Source of the DNA: Gemmobacter aquaticus
GTDB lineage: Bacteria > Pseudomonadota > Alphaproteobacteria > Rhodobacterales > Rhodobacteraceae
DNA length: 64,000 bases
Assembly (NCBI RefSeq): GCF_007859075.1
Contig: NZ_VOAK01000011.1
Span: forward strand, 124,001-188,000
Direction of reading: 5' to 3'
Of the stretch, positions 7,954 through 16,792 are shown in pieces. Every line of letters begins with the position of its first letter. Positions within the stretch are counted from its first letter, which is position 1. A program made the position numbers and the translations under genes. The notes below the pieces were generated by a model. That model made no database searches, was not told the DNA's origin, and saw only the letters and a list, made by a program, of their open reading frames with translations.

Positions 7954-8658
7954 ATGCCCAAAGCAAATCCAAAGGCAGCGCCGATTTCTGCCGCAACCGA
8001 CGCTGTACTTGATGCCGCGCTGCCGCATGTACCCTTCGATGGCTGGACGGACCGCACGCTGCAGGCGGCGCTGGCTGATTCGGGCACTGCATCCTCGCTG
8101 GGCCCCGTCCTCTTTCCACGGGGGGCGCTCGATCTGGCGCTGGCCTATCACCGCCGGGGCGATCGGCGCATGGCCGAGCGGCTGGCGGCGATGAACCTTG
8201 GCGACTTGCGTTTCCGCGACCGGGTGGCGGCCGCGATCATGGCACGCCTCGATCTGGTCGAGGACAAAGAGCTCGTCCGCCGTGGCATGGCCTTCTTTGC
8301 GCTGCCGCAGAACGCGGTCGAAGGCACGAAGGCCTTGTGGGGGACAGCGGATGCGATCTGGACCGCACTTGGCGATACCTCGGACGATCTCAACTGGTAC
8401 ACCAAGCGCGCCACGCTCTCGGCGGTTTATTCGGCGACGGTGCTCTATTGGCTGGGAGACGACAGCCCCGGCCATGAGCGCACGCGCGATTTTCTCGACC
8501 GCCGCATCGCCGAGGTGATGGAGTTCGAGAAGTTCAAGGCCTCGGTCCGGCAGAACCCGCTGGGCCGGGTGTTGACCAGCCCGCTCCGGCTGCTCGATGG
8601 CATCCGGGCGCCGAAACGACCCGACGATCTTCCCGGAACGCTGAAGGACCCTGCATGA
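7954..8658 (+). CDS. COQ9-family ubiquinone biosynthesis protein
   Basis: A 234-residue protein of the COQ9 family, the lipid-binding partner of the COQ7 hydroxylase in mitochondria and alphaproteobacteria. The family core is visible in VPFDGWTDRTLQAAL, LFPRGALDLALAYHRRGD, WGTADAIWTALGDTSDDLNWYTKR (in parts) and TVLYWLGD. The fold is TetR-like but without DNA-binding function. Its stop overlaps the start of the downstream quinone oxidoreductase (ATGA at 8655-8658), so the pair is translationally coupled, consistent with quinone metabolism. Confidence 0.88.
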   Translation: MPKANPKAAPISAATDAVLDAALPHVPFDGWTDRTLQAALADSGTASSLGPVLFPRGALDLALAYHRRGDRRMAERLAAMNLGDLRFRDRVAAAIMARLDLVEDKELVRRGMAFFALPQNAVEGTKALWGTADAIWTALGDTSDDLNWYTKRATLSAVYSATVLYWLGDDSPGHERTRDFLDRRIAEVMEFEKFKASVRQNPLGRVLTSPLRLLDGIRAPKRPDDLPGTLKDPA

Positions 8659-9650
8659 CACTTCCCCCGCCCCATGTGATGACGGCCATCGAGATTTCCG
8701 AACCCGGTGGCCCCGAGGTGCTGCGCCCGGTCGAGGTGACGGTCCCCGTTCCCAAGCATGGCGAAATCCTGATCCGTGTCGCCTATGCCGGGGTCAACCG
8801 CCCCGATGCGCTGCAGCGGGCAGGACTTTATGCACCGCCCCCCACCGCCTCGCCCCTGCCGGGGCTTGAGGCTTCGGGCTGGGTTGCCGCCGTTGGCCCG
8901 GGTGTAACGCGTTGGCGTGAGGGCGATGAGGTGACGGCACTTCTTCCCGGCGGCGGATATGCCGAATATGCGATCACCCCCGAAGATCATGCCCTGCCGC
9001 TGCCCGAGGGGATCGGGTTGCGCGAGGCCGCCTGCCTGCCCGAGACCTGCTTTACGGTCTGGTCGAACGTGATGCTGCGCGGCGGGCTGCGTGCGGGCGA
9101 GCGGTTTCTGGTGCATGGCGGTGCCTCTGGCATCGGCACGACCGCAATCCAGATGGCCCGCGCCCTTGGCGCCCGCGTCTTTGCGACCGCCGGTTCGGCC
9201 GAAAAATGCGCGGCCTGCGAGGCCCTTGGGGCCGAGCGCGCAATCAACTACCACACCGAGGATTTCGTCCCCCTGATGCGTGCCGAGGGCGGGGCGCATG
9301 TGATCCTCGACATGGTGGGCGGCGACTATATGCCCCGCAACGTCAAGGCGTTGGCAGATGAGGGGCGCCTGGTGCAGATCGCATTCCTGAAAGGCACAAA
9401 GGCCGAACTGAACTTTGCCGAAGTGATGATGCGCCGCCTGACGATCACCGGATCAACCCTGCGCCCGCAAAGCGATCTGGCCAAGGCACGCTATGCCCGG
9501 CACCTTGCCAAGCACGTCTGGCCCATGGTCGAACGCGGCACGCTGCGCCCGGTCATTGACAGCGAATTCTCCCTGGTCGATGCTGCCAAGGCGCATTGGC
9601 GCATCGAAAGCAACGGCCATATCGGCAAGATCGTGATGAAGGTGGCCTGA
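8655..9650 (+). CDS. NAD(P)H:quinone oxidoreductase, zinc-free MDR (PIG3/zeta-crystallin type)
   Basis: A 331-residue medium-chain reductase. The N-terminal catalytic domain has AYAGVNRPDALQRAGLY and LPGLEASGWVAAVG. The nucleotide-binding domain has FLVHGGASGIGTTAIQMA with an AxxGxxG-type NADPH motif, and YHTEDF and VILDMVGGDYM follow. Zinc-ligand cysteines of alcohol dehydrogenases are absent, as in quinone oxidoreductases and the human TP53I3 (PIG3) group. Four-base overlap with coq9 indicates one operon. The exact electron acceptor is not shown by the sequence. Confidence 0.88.
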   Translation: MTLPPPHVMTAIEISEPGGPEVLRPVEVTVPVPKHGEILIRVAYAGVNRPDALQRAGLYAPPPTASPLPGLEASGWVAAVGPGVTRWREGDEVTALLPGGGYAEYAITPEDHALPLPEGIGLREAACLPETCFTVWSNVMLRGGLRAGERFLVHGGASGIGTTAIQMARALGARVFATAGSAEKCAACEALGAERAINYHTEDFVPLMRAEGGAHVILDMVGGDYMPRNVKALADEGRLVQIAFLKGTKAELNFAEVMMRRLTITGSTLRPQSDLAKARYARHLAKHVWPMVERGTLRPVIDSEFSLVDAAKAHWRIESNGHIGKIVMKVA

Positions 9651-9663
9651 CGGGCGGCGACGA

Positions 9664-10482
9664 TCAGTCGCCCAGCTTGGCGTGGATCTCGTCGAGGTCC
9701 ACTTCACCCTTGGGCATCTTGTTCCCCGGATTGTCGAAATCATAGCGGAAGAGCTGAAAGTCCTTGCGGTAGATTTCCCACATCAGGTGACGTGACAGGT
9801 CGTCGAAATAGTCTTCGACCGGGTGGGCGCGTGTAGGGCCGTGGCCCTCGCTTTCGTTGAAGCGCGGGATTTCGGCCAGATTTACGGCGTGCGGTGTCTC
9901 GATCCGGTCCAGCACCGTCTGCATGCCTTCGTTGAACCTTTCGGTGAAGACGACATGGTCGTAGCGCCCGCCGTTCACGATAAAGGTCGAGACATGGCCA
10001 GACATGGCCGACCAATGGATGTCAGGCTCCATCGGTTTGCGAAAGCGGATGCTGTCGCGCGCGAACAGCAGGAAACGGCGGAAGCTTGCGATCTGATCGA
10101 AGTCCTGCTTGCCGTCGTCGCCACCGACCTCAATCCCGTACTTCTGGATCAGCAGCGGCACCATATTGCCGCGATACCGACGTCCGTTGCGCTGGATGCC
10201 GCAAATCTTGTCGAAGAAACTGGAGAGGATGCGCGTGTAAGGGTTGCGCACACAGGTAAAGGCAAAGGACCGGTGCGCCCGGACATTGGCATGGATCAGG
10301 GGCTGGCTCACGTCCTGGCTCCACTTGTGCAGGCCGGTGGTGGAATCGTGGATGTCACCGTCGAAGAAGCGCCCATGGTCCGAATAGTACATGATCTGGC
10401 CGATGGTCGAGCAGGCGCATTTCGGGACTACCCGATACACCACGCTTTCGCTCTCGGTCATCCATGTTCCGGGAAATCCCAT
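9664..10482 (-). CDS. Sulfotransferase family 2 protein (PAPS-dependent, carbohydrate-type)
   Basis: A 272-residue cytoplasmic protein resembling the Sulfotransfer_2 family of carbohydrate sulfotransferases. The 5'-phosphosulfate-binding loop is VVPKCACSTIGQIMY (about residues 18-32). The 3'-phosphate-binding element is FTCVRNPYTRILSSFFDK (about 76-93). The protein has no obvious signal peptide or membrane span. The start at 10482 has a GGTGGAG ribosome site. It is divergent from a GT14 glycosyltransferase (155 bp between starts), which suggests, but does not prove, that it sulfates the glycan made by that enzyme. The acceptor is unknown. Confidence 0.85.
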   Translation of the reverse strand: MGFPGTWMTESESVVYRVVPKCACSTIGQIMYYSDHGRFFDGDIHDSTTGLHKWSQDVSQPLIHANVRAHRSFAFTCVRNPYTRILSSFFDKICGIQRNGRRYRGNMVPLLIQKYGIEVGGDDGKQDFDQIASFRRFLLFARDSIRFRKPMEPDIHWSAMSGHVSTFIVNGGRYDHVVFTERFNEGMQTVLDRIETPHAVNLAEIPRFNESEGHGPTRAHPVEDYFDDLSRHLMWEIYRKDFQLFRYDFDNPGNKMPKGEVDLDEIHAKLGD

Positions 10483-10637
10483 AGGTTACACTCCACCAGT
10501 ATCTGCGGCCAAAATCTGCGGCACGAACGCCACGGGACGGATCATCGCGGTAAAAGTCAAACAAAGTCTGTCTTTTCAACGACCCGCATTGCACTTTATT
10601 CAGGCCGCAGTTGCAAGGGGGCGTCGGCTGCACGGGC

Positions 10638-12215
10638 ATGGCAAGAATTGCCTACATACTTCTGTGCCACAAGGATCCGGCCGGCATCATCGCCCAGGCC
10701 GAACGTCTTGTGTCGGGTGGGGACTATGTCTCGATCCATTTCGACGCCCGCGCGCCGCGCGCCGATTATGATCGCATCCGCGAGGTGCTTGGGGCAAACC
10801 CCTCAGTGACATTCGCGCGGCGACGGCTGAAATGCGGGTGGGGGGAATGGAGCCTCGTCGATGCCTCGCTCTCCGCCATCCGCGCGGCGGTCGAGGCGTT
10901 TCCCCATGCCAGCCATTTCTACATGCTGTCCGGCGACTGCATGCCGATCAAGTCAGCCGAATATGTGCATGACTATCTTGACCGCCACGATGCCGACTTC
11001 ATCGAAGCCTTCGACTTTTTCGCATCCGACTGGATCAAGACCGGCATCAAGGAAGAGCGGCTGATCTATCGCCACTGGTTCAATGAGCGCACGCAGAAGG
11101 GGCTCTTCTACGCCTCGATGGCGCTGCAGGCCCGGCTGGGGTTGAAGCGCCCGGTGCCAGCCGATCTGTCGGTCCAGATCGGCTCGCAGTGGTGGTGTCT
11201 CAGGCGAAGCACTGTGGAATCAGTGATTGCCTTCTGCGATCGGCGCCCAGATGTGCTGCGGTTCTTCCGCACGACATGGATCCCGGACGAGACCTTCTTC
11301 CAGACCCTGGTGCGGCATCTGGTGCCGCAGATCGAGATCCGCACCCGGCCCCTGACGTTCCTGATGTTCACCGACTACGGCATGCCGGTGACCTTCTATA
11401 ACGACCACTACGACCTGCTGCTGGCACAGGACTATCTCTTTGCGCGCAAGATCTCGGCCGACGCGATCGAGCTGAAGCAGAAACTGGGCGAGCTTTACAC
11501 AGAGGTCGGGCGCAGCTTTACCATTTCGGACGAGGGCCGTGGCCTGTTCCGTTTTCTGACAGGGCGGGGCAGGGTCGGGCGCCGCTTTGCCCCCCGCTTC
11601 TGGGAGACCGAAACCAGCCTCGGGCGCGAGCGCACATTGCTCATCGTCATCTGCAAGAAATGGCACGTTGCCAAGCGTCTGGCCGAGAGGGTGCGGCAGG
11701 TGACCGGGATCGCGGCAGTTGACTATCTGTTTGATGAGGACGCGACACCGCTGCCCGATCTGGGCGGGATCCAGTCCTCGGTTGAAAAGCGAACCCGGCA
11801 TCGGCGCGCTCTTCTTCGCATGCTGTTCGATGTCTGGCAGACCGACCGGCTGCTTCTATGCGTCGATCCTGCGCATGTCGATCTGATCCACGATCTGTGC
11901 AGCGACCGCGCCAGCGTCCGGTTGCTGGAGATCGGCTGCGACTTCTCTGATGACTATCTGGTGGGCCATGCACGGCGGGTAGGGCTTGCGCGCGAGAACA
12001 CCTCGGCCGAGACGCTGGCCCGGCTTCTGCCGACCATCCGCTTTGACATACGCTTTGAAAGCGACCGGCTGCGCGATTCCGATTTCGAGAACTTCCATCG
12101 CATTCGGCAATCTGCCACCGTGGCGCAGAACACCGAGCCGCTCGCGGCGTTTCTTGGGGTTGCCGCTGATGCGGCCGAAGAGATCGCAGCAACGCATTAC
12201 CTTTTCGTGGATTGA
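10638..12215 (+). CDS. GT14-type beta-1,6-N-acetylglucosaminyltransferase-like protein with extra C-terminal domain
   Basis: A 525-residue two-part protein. Residues 1 to about 300 resemble core-2/I-branching (GT14) glycosyltransferases: RIAYILLCHKDP, VSIHFDARAP, CGWGEWSLVDASL, HFYMLSGDCMPI and SQWWCLRRSTVE. The remaining ~220 residues (from about ETETSLGRERTLLIVICKKWH) form a second domain seen in Rhodobacterales homologues (DUF5928, from memory), with P-loop-like or Rossmann-like strands but no motif I can assign. The start MARIAYILL at 10638 is preferred to upstream in-frame Met codons. It is divergent from a sulfotransferase and 14 bp upstream of a HIT gene. It likely adds an N-acetylhexosamine to a surface glycan. 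Confidence 0.8.
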   Translation: MARIAYILLCHKDPAGIIAQAERLVSGGDYVSIHFDARAPRADYDRIREVLGANPSVTFARRRLKCGWGEWSLVDASLSAIRAAVEAFPHASHFYMLSGDCMPIKSAEYVHDYLDRHDADFIEAFDFFASDWIKTGIKEERLIYRHWFNERTQKGLFYASMALQARLGLKRPVPADLSVQIGSQWWCLRRSTVESVIAFCDRRPDVLRFFRTTWIPDETFFQTLVRHLVPQIEIRTRPLTFLMFTDYGMPVTFYNDHYDLLLAQDYLFARKISADAIELKQKLGELYTEVGRSFTISDEGRGLFRFLTGRGRVGRRFAPRFWETETSLGRERTLLIVICKKWHVAKRLAERVRQVTGIAAVDYLFDEDATPLPDLGGIQSSVEKRTRHRRALLRMLFDVWQTDRLLLCVDPAHVDLIHDLCSDRASVRLLEIGCDFSDDYLVGHARRVGLARENTSAETLARLLPTIRFDIRFESDRLRDSDFENFHRIRQSATVAQNTEPLAAFLGVAADAAEEIAATHYLFVD

Positions 12216-12229
12216 GACGGGATTGACCG

Positions 12230-12613
12230 ATGCCCTATGCCTATGACCCGCAGAACATTTTCGCCCGCATCCTGCGCGGCGAGATCCCCAACAAGACGCT
12301 TCTGGAAACCGAGCATACGCTGGCGTTTCACGACATCGCGCCACAGGCCCCGGTGCATGTGCTGGTGATCCCGAAAGGGGCCTATGTCACCTACGACCAT
12401 TTCGCGCGTGACGCCTCGGATGCCGAGATTGCAGACTTCCATCGTGCAGTGGCAAAGGTCTGCGAGCTGACCGGTGTGCAGCCGGGCGAGGGGGGAGAGG
12501 GTTTCCGCGCCATCACCAATGCGGGCGACCATGGCGCGCAAGAGGTGCCGCATTTCCACCTTCACATCCTTGGCGGTCGCCCGCTGGGCCGCATGCTGGC
12601 GCGCGCCGAATAA
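12230..12613 (+). CDS. HIT-family nucleotide-binding hydrolase (HinT-like)
   Basis: A 127-residue histidine-triad protein, with IFARILRGEIPNKTLLET, FHDIAPQAPVHVLVIPK and the catalytic triad HFHLHILGG. HinT-type enzymes hydrolyse AMP-lysine, AMP-NH2 and aminoacyl-adenylate-type substrates. Length and motif spacing are normal. It starts 14 bp after the GT14 gene and may share its mRNA, though a functional link is not evident. Confidence 0.93.
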   Translation: MPYAYDPQNIFARILRGEIPNKTLLETEHTLAFHDIAPQAPVHVLVIPKGAYVTYDHFARDASDAEIADFHRAVAKVCELTGVQPGEGGEGFRAITNAGDHGAQEVPHFHLHILGGRPLGRMLARAE

Positions 12614-12683
12614 GGTTTGCGCAGGTTTCGGGTCGTGAGGACGTCGCCGCACATCGCATGATGCACCCAAACGGAGGTGCATC

Positions 12684-13148
12684 ATGTCGATCAACTACAC
12701 AGCGATACCAACGGCAGAGGCGCGGCACTATCAGGCGGGCGGCGCAGATGCCTATGGCCTGCCACCTGAACGGGCGGTTGCGGATGGCGAGGGCAATCCC
12801 TGCCGCCATTGTCTGGGCATGATCCCGAAGGGTGCGGGGATGCTGATCCTGGCGCATCGCCCGTTTCCGGCACCGCAGCCCTATGCCGAGACCGGACCGA
12901 TCTTCCTTTGTGCCGATCAGTGCGCACAAGGGGCAGGGACGGCGACCCCCGCGATGCTCGGCTCACCCGAGTACATTCTGCGCGGCTATTCTGCGGATCA
13001 TCGCATTGTCTACGGCACCGGTGCCGTCGTGCCGACGGACCGACTGGCCGATGAGGCCGAGGCGCGGTTCCGCGACCCGCGCGTGGCCTATCTTCACGTC
13101 CGGTCCGCCCGGAACAATTGCTACCAGTGCCGGATCGACCGCGCCTGA
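12684..13148 (+). CDS. DUF1203-family protein, cysteine-rich
   Basis: A 154-residue soluble protein with the DUF1203 pattern: PCRHCLGMIPKG near residue 40, LAHRPFP, IFLCADQCAQ, Pro-rich middle and NNCYQC near the C-terminus. The paired cysteines (CxxC, CxxxC, CxxC) could bind metal. No function has been shown for the family. The GGAGG site before the ATG supports the start. It is convergent with polA and 70 bp after the HIT gene. Confidence 0.8.
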   Translation: MSINYTAIPTAEARHYQAGGADAYGLPPERAVADGEGNPCRHCLGMIPKGAGMLILAHRPFPAPQPYAETGPIFLCADQCAQGAGTATPAMLGSPEYILRGYSADHRIVYGTGAVVPTDRLADEAEARFRDPRVAYLHVRSARNNCYQCRIDRA

Positions 13149-13185
13149 ACGGCGGGACAGGGCAGATACAAACCGGGGCAGGCGG

Positions 13186-16014
13186 TCAGTGTGCCGCCGC
13201 CCAGTTCAGCCCACGCCCGGCATCGGCCACAAGGTGCACGTCGAGTTTGACGGCGGGTTCGGCTGCGCTCTCCATCACGTCGCGCGCGGTCTCGATCAGG
13301 CGGTCAACATCACGTTCGGCCACCTCGAACAGCAGTTCGTCATGCACCTGCAGAAGCATCTTCGCATCGATCCCCGCGATGGCCTTCGGCATGCGGATCA
13401 TCGCGCGCCGGATGACATCGGCGGCCGTGCCCTGAATAGGCGCATTGATCGCCGCGCGCTTGGCAAAGCCCGCACCGGGGCCCTTGGCGTTGATCTCGGG
13501 CGTGTTGATCTTGCGCCCGAACAGGGTTTGCACAAAGCCGTTCGCCTTGGCGAAGCTTACCGTGTCGTCCATATAGGCGCGAATGCCCGGGAAGCGCTCG
13601 AAGTAGCGGTCGATGAAGCCCTGCGCCTCGGCCCGCGGGATGCGCAGGTTGCGCGCAAGACCAAAGCCTGAGATGCCGTAGATCACACCAAAGTTGATGG
13701 CCTTGGCCTGCCGCCGCACCATCGGGTCCATCCCCTCGACCGGCACGCCGAACATCTCGGATGCGGTCATGGCGTGGATGTCCTTCCCCTCACGAAACGC
13801 CTGCTTCAGGGCGGGGATATCCGCGATATGTGCAAGGATGCGCAGCTCGATCTGGCTGTAGTCGAGGCTGACCATCACCCGCCCCTCGGGCGCGACAAAG
13901 GCCTCGCGGATGCGGCGCCCCTCGTCGCTGCGCACGGGGATGTTCTGCAGGTTCGGGTCCGTCGAGGCAAGCCGGCCCGTATTGGCGCCCGCGATGGAAT
14001 AGGAGGTATGCACCCGCCCGGTTTCCGGGTTGATATGGTCCTGCAACGAGTCCGTATAGGTCGATTTCAGCTTGGCGATCTGGCGCCAGTCCAGAACCCG
14101 CGCGGCAAGCTTCGCGCCCTGCGGATGGCTGTCCTCCAGCGTGGTCACATCCTCCAGCACATCCGCGCCGGTGGCATAGGCGCCGGTCTTGCCCTTTTCG
14201 CCGCCGGGCACCTGCAACTGGTCAAACAGCACCTCGCCCAACTGCTTGGGGCTGCCCACGTTGAATTTGGTGCCCGCAAGCCCGTGGATCTCTTCCTCAA
14301 GCTGGACCAGCTTCTGGGCAAAGGCGTTCGACATGCGCGAGAGCACGTCGCGATCGACCTTGACGCCCGCCATCTCCATCTCGGCCAGCACCGGAACAAG
14401 CGGGCGTTCAAGTGTCTCATAGACCGTGGTCACCCGCGCCCGGTGCAGTTGCGGCTTGAACAATTGCCACAGGCGCAACGTCACATCGGCGTCCTCGGCC
14501 GCATAGCGCACAGCATCGGGGATGGCGACGCGATCAAAGGTCACCTGCGTCTTGCCTGAGCCGATCATCTCTTTGATCGGGATCGGACGGTGGTTCAGAT
14601 AGCGCTCTGACAGCTCGTCCATGCCGTGGCTGTGCAGCCCCGCATGCATCGCGTAGCTCAAGAGCATCGTGTCCTCGATCGGTGCCAGGCGGATACCGTG
14701 GCGGGCCATGATCTTGAGGTCGTATTTGATGTTCTGGCCGATCTTCAGGATGGCGTCATCCTCAAGCACCGGCTTCAGCGCGGCGAGCGCCAGATCCATC
14801 GGCAACTGTCCCTCGACCAACGTATCGCTGGCGAAGAGATCGCCGCCCCCCTGCCGATGGCCCAGCGGGATATAGCAGGCCTTGCCCGGATCGACGGCCA
14901 GCGAGATGCCCACCAGATCGGCGCGCATCTCGTCCAGGCTCGTCGTTTCGGTATCGAAGGCCACATGACCCACTTCGCGGATACGGGCAATCCAGCGGTC
15001 AAGATCTGCGGCGGTGGTAACGGCCTCGTATCCAGCATGGTCGAAGGGCAGCGCTGCGGGTTGGGGGGCGGCGCTTTGCGACGGGGCGGATGCAGGCCCG
15101 TGTACCGGATCGGGCAGGGGGGCTGCGATCTTCAGCTTGTCCGCGACCCGCTTTGTCAGGGTGCGGAATTCCATCCCGTTCAGAAATCCCATCAGCGCCT
15201 CGGGATCAGGCTCTCGCACTTCGAGGCTGTCGAGCGTGAAGTCGAGCGGCGTGTCGCATTTCAGCGTGACAAGCTGTTTCGATACGCGGATCTGGTCGGC
15301 GAAATTCACCAGCGTTTCCCGTCGCTTGGGCTGCTTGATCTCGTCCGCGCGCGCGAGCAGCGTTTCCAGATCACCGTATTCCTGGATCAGCAGGGCCGCC
15401 GTCTTGATGCCGATGCCCGGCGCACCCGGCACATTGTCGACGCTGTCGCCCGCAAGGCTTTGTACATCGACCACCCGTTCGGGACCAACGCCGAACTTTT
15501 CCATCACTTCGTCGCGGTCGATGGTCTTTTTCTTGATCTCGTCATACATCACGACGCCATCGCCGATCAGCTGCATCAGATCCTTGTCGGATGAGATGAT
15601 GGTGACCCGCCCGCCTGCGTCACGCGCCTGGCACGACAGGGTTGCGATGATGTCGTCGGCCTCAAACCCTTCGGTTTCGATGCTGGCGATGTTGAAGGCG
15701 CGGGTCGCTTCGCGCGTCAGGGGGAACTGCGGGCGCAGATCCTCGGGCAGTTCGGGACGGTTGGCCTTGTAGGCGGGGAACAGCTCGTTCCGGAAGGTCT
15801 TGGAAGAGTGGTCAAAAATCACCGCGACATGGGTGGGCATGTCGCCGTTCTTTGCCCCCTCGATGTAGCGGAACAGCATGTTGCAAAAGCCCGCGACCGC
15901 GCCCACGGGCAGGCCGTCGGATTTGCGGGTCAGGGGCGGAAGCGCGTGATAGGCGCGAAAGATGAAGGCCGATCCGTCGATCAGATGCAGGTGGCAGCCC
16001 TTGCCGAATGTCAT
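13186..16014 (-). CDS. polA: DNA polymerase I
   Basis: A 942-residue PolA with all three domains. The 5'-3' exonuclease covers about residues 1-290 (HLIDGSAFIFRAYHALPP, TIISSDKDLMQLIGD, GIGIKTAALLIQEYG). The 3'-5' proofreading domain looks active, since the DEDD motif residues start in VAFDTETTSLDEM and the second in NIKYDLKIMARHG. The polymerase has motif A VSLDYSQIELRILAHIA, motif B RRQAKAINFGVIYGISGFG and motif C LQVHDELLFEV. The start at 16014 has a GGAGG ribosome site. It lies downstream of the mrp operon on the same strand with 105 bp between. Confidence 0.98.
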   Translation of the reverse strand: MTFGKGCHLHLIDGSAFIFRAYHALPPLTRKSDGLPVGAVAGFCNMLFRYIEGAKNGDMPTHVAVIFDHSSKTFRNELFPAYKANRPELPEDLRPQFPLTREATRAFNIASIETEGFEADDIIATLSCQARDAGGRVTIISSDKDLMQLIGDGVVMYDEIKKKTIDRDEVMEKFGVGPERVVDVQSLAGDSVDNVPGAPGIGIKTAALLIQEYGDLETLLARADEIKQPKRRETLVNFADQIRVSKQLVTLKCDTPLDFTLDSLEVREPDPEALMGFLNGMEFRTLTKRVADKLKIAAPLPDPVHGPASAPSQSAAPQPAALPFDHAGYEAVTTAADLDRWIARIREVGHVAFDTETTSLDEMRADLVGISLAVDPGKACYIPLGHRQGGGDLFASDTLVEGQLPMDLALAALKPVLEDDAILKIGQNIKYDLKIMARHGIRLAPIEDTMLLSYAMHAGLHSHGMDELSERYLNHRPIPIKEMIGSGKTQVTFDRVAIPDAVRYAAEDADVTLRLWQLFKPQLHRARVTTVYETLERPLVPVLAEMEMAGVKVDRDVLSRMSNAFAQKLVQLEEEIHGLAGTKFNVGSPKQLGEVLFDQLQVPGGEKGKTGAYATGADVLEDVTTLEDSHPQGAKLAARVLDWRQIAKLKSTYTDSLQDHINPETGRVHTSYSIAGANTGRLASTDPNLQNIPVRSDEGRRIREAFVAPEGRVMVSLDYSQIELRILAHIADIPALKQAFREGKDIHAMTASEMFGVPVEGMDPMVRRQAKAINFGVIYGISGFGLARNLRIPRAEAQGFIDRYFERFPGIRAYMDDTVSFAKANGFVQTLFGRKINTPEINAKGPGAGFAKRAAINAPIQGTAADVIRRAMIRMPKAIAGIDAKMLLQVHDELLFEVAERDVDRLIETARDVMESAAEPAVKLDVHLVADAGRGLNWAAAH

Positions 16015-16119
16015 GTCGTTCCTCCGCGCGTCATGGCAGAGGTATGGCATGAAGTGCCGCCGGGTGCTACCCGATGAAGAAGGCCGGGCCGATGCAGCAG
16101 GTTGGGCCGGTGCCCCAGA

Positions 16120-16518
16120 TCAGGACGGGCGTCCCGGCTTGCCCGGCGGGGTCAGCACCGGCTCGATCGGCTCTTCGGTCAGATCAAGCGTGGCCCAGGT
16201 GCGGTGCGTGCCGGTGGGCGGCAGGATCGCCGGGTCTGCGTTGCGTGCAATCCAAGCCTTCGCGATGAAGTTGCAGGTGATCGGCGCCGTCAGAAACAGA
16301 AAGAGCGTGATCAGCAACTCATGCCAGCTCAGGCTGCCCTGTTTCAGCGCAAGCCCCATCGAGGCGAGCAGCGCCCCCCCCACCCCAAGGGTGGATGCCT
16401 TGGTCGGCGCGTGCAGGCGCGTCATGAGGTCAGGAAGCTTCACCAGCCCATAAGAGCCCACGAGGCCAAAGATGCCTGCGATGACCAGAAAGACAGAGAT
16501 GATCAGGTCGAAAATCAT
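16120..16518 (-). CDS. mrpG: Mrp-type Na+(K+)/H+ antiporter subunit G
   Basis: A 132-residue membrane subunit with three predicted transmembrane segments (LIISVFLVIAGIFGLVGSYG, GGALLASMGLALKQ, ELLITLFLFLTAPITCNF in parts) and the family motif LPDLMTRLHAPTKASTLG. The start MIFDLIISVFL at 16518 is 4 bp after the mrpF stop. The hydrophilic C-terminus is a little longer than usual. It is the last gene of the mrp operon. MrpG is needed for assembly of the antiporter in characterised systems. Confidence 0.92.
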   Translation of the reverse strand: MIFDLIISVFLVIAGIFGLVGSYGLVKLPDLMTRLHAPTKASTLGVGGALLASMGLALKQGSLSWHELLITLFLFLTAPITCNFIAKAWIARNADPAILPPTGTHRTWATLDLTEEPIEPVLTPPGKPGRPS

Positions 16519-16522
16519 GGGC

Positions 16523-16792
16523 CTACTCGATGATGTCGCCGCGCAAGAGGAACTTGGCATAAGCCACCGACGATACGAAACCGGTCATCGCAAACAGCAT
16601 CGCCGCCTCGAAATAGAGCGCCGATCCGTGATACATGCCGAAGAGCACGATGATCGCGATCATGTTCACCACCAACGTATCCAGCGCGAGGATCCGGTCG
16701 GGCAGGGTAGGGGAGAAGGTGACGCGCCACATGCAGAGCAGCGCACCGATCCCGAAGCAGAGGAAGGCAAAGGCCAGGGCATAGTCGATCAT
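16523..16792 (-). CDS. mrpF: Mrp-type Na+(K+)/H+ antiporter subunit F
   Basis: An 89-residue protein with three transmembrane helices and the family signature RVTFSPTLPDRILALDTL in the first loop. Its ATG overlaps the mrpE stop by 4 bp. Both this overlap and its place between E and G match the standard mrp order. Confidence 0.94.
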   Translation of the reverse strand: MIDYALAFAFLCFGIGALLCMWRVTFSPTLPDRILALDTLVVNMIAIIVLFGMYHGSALYFEAAMLFAMTGFVSSVAYAKFLLRGDIIE

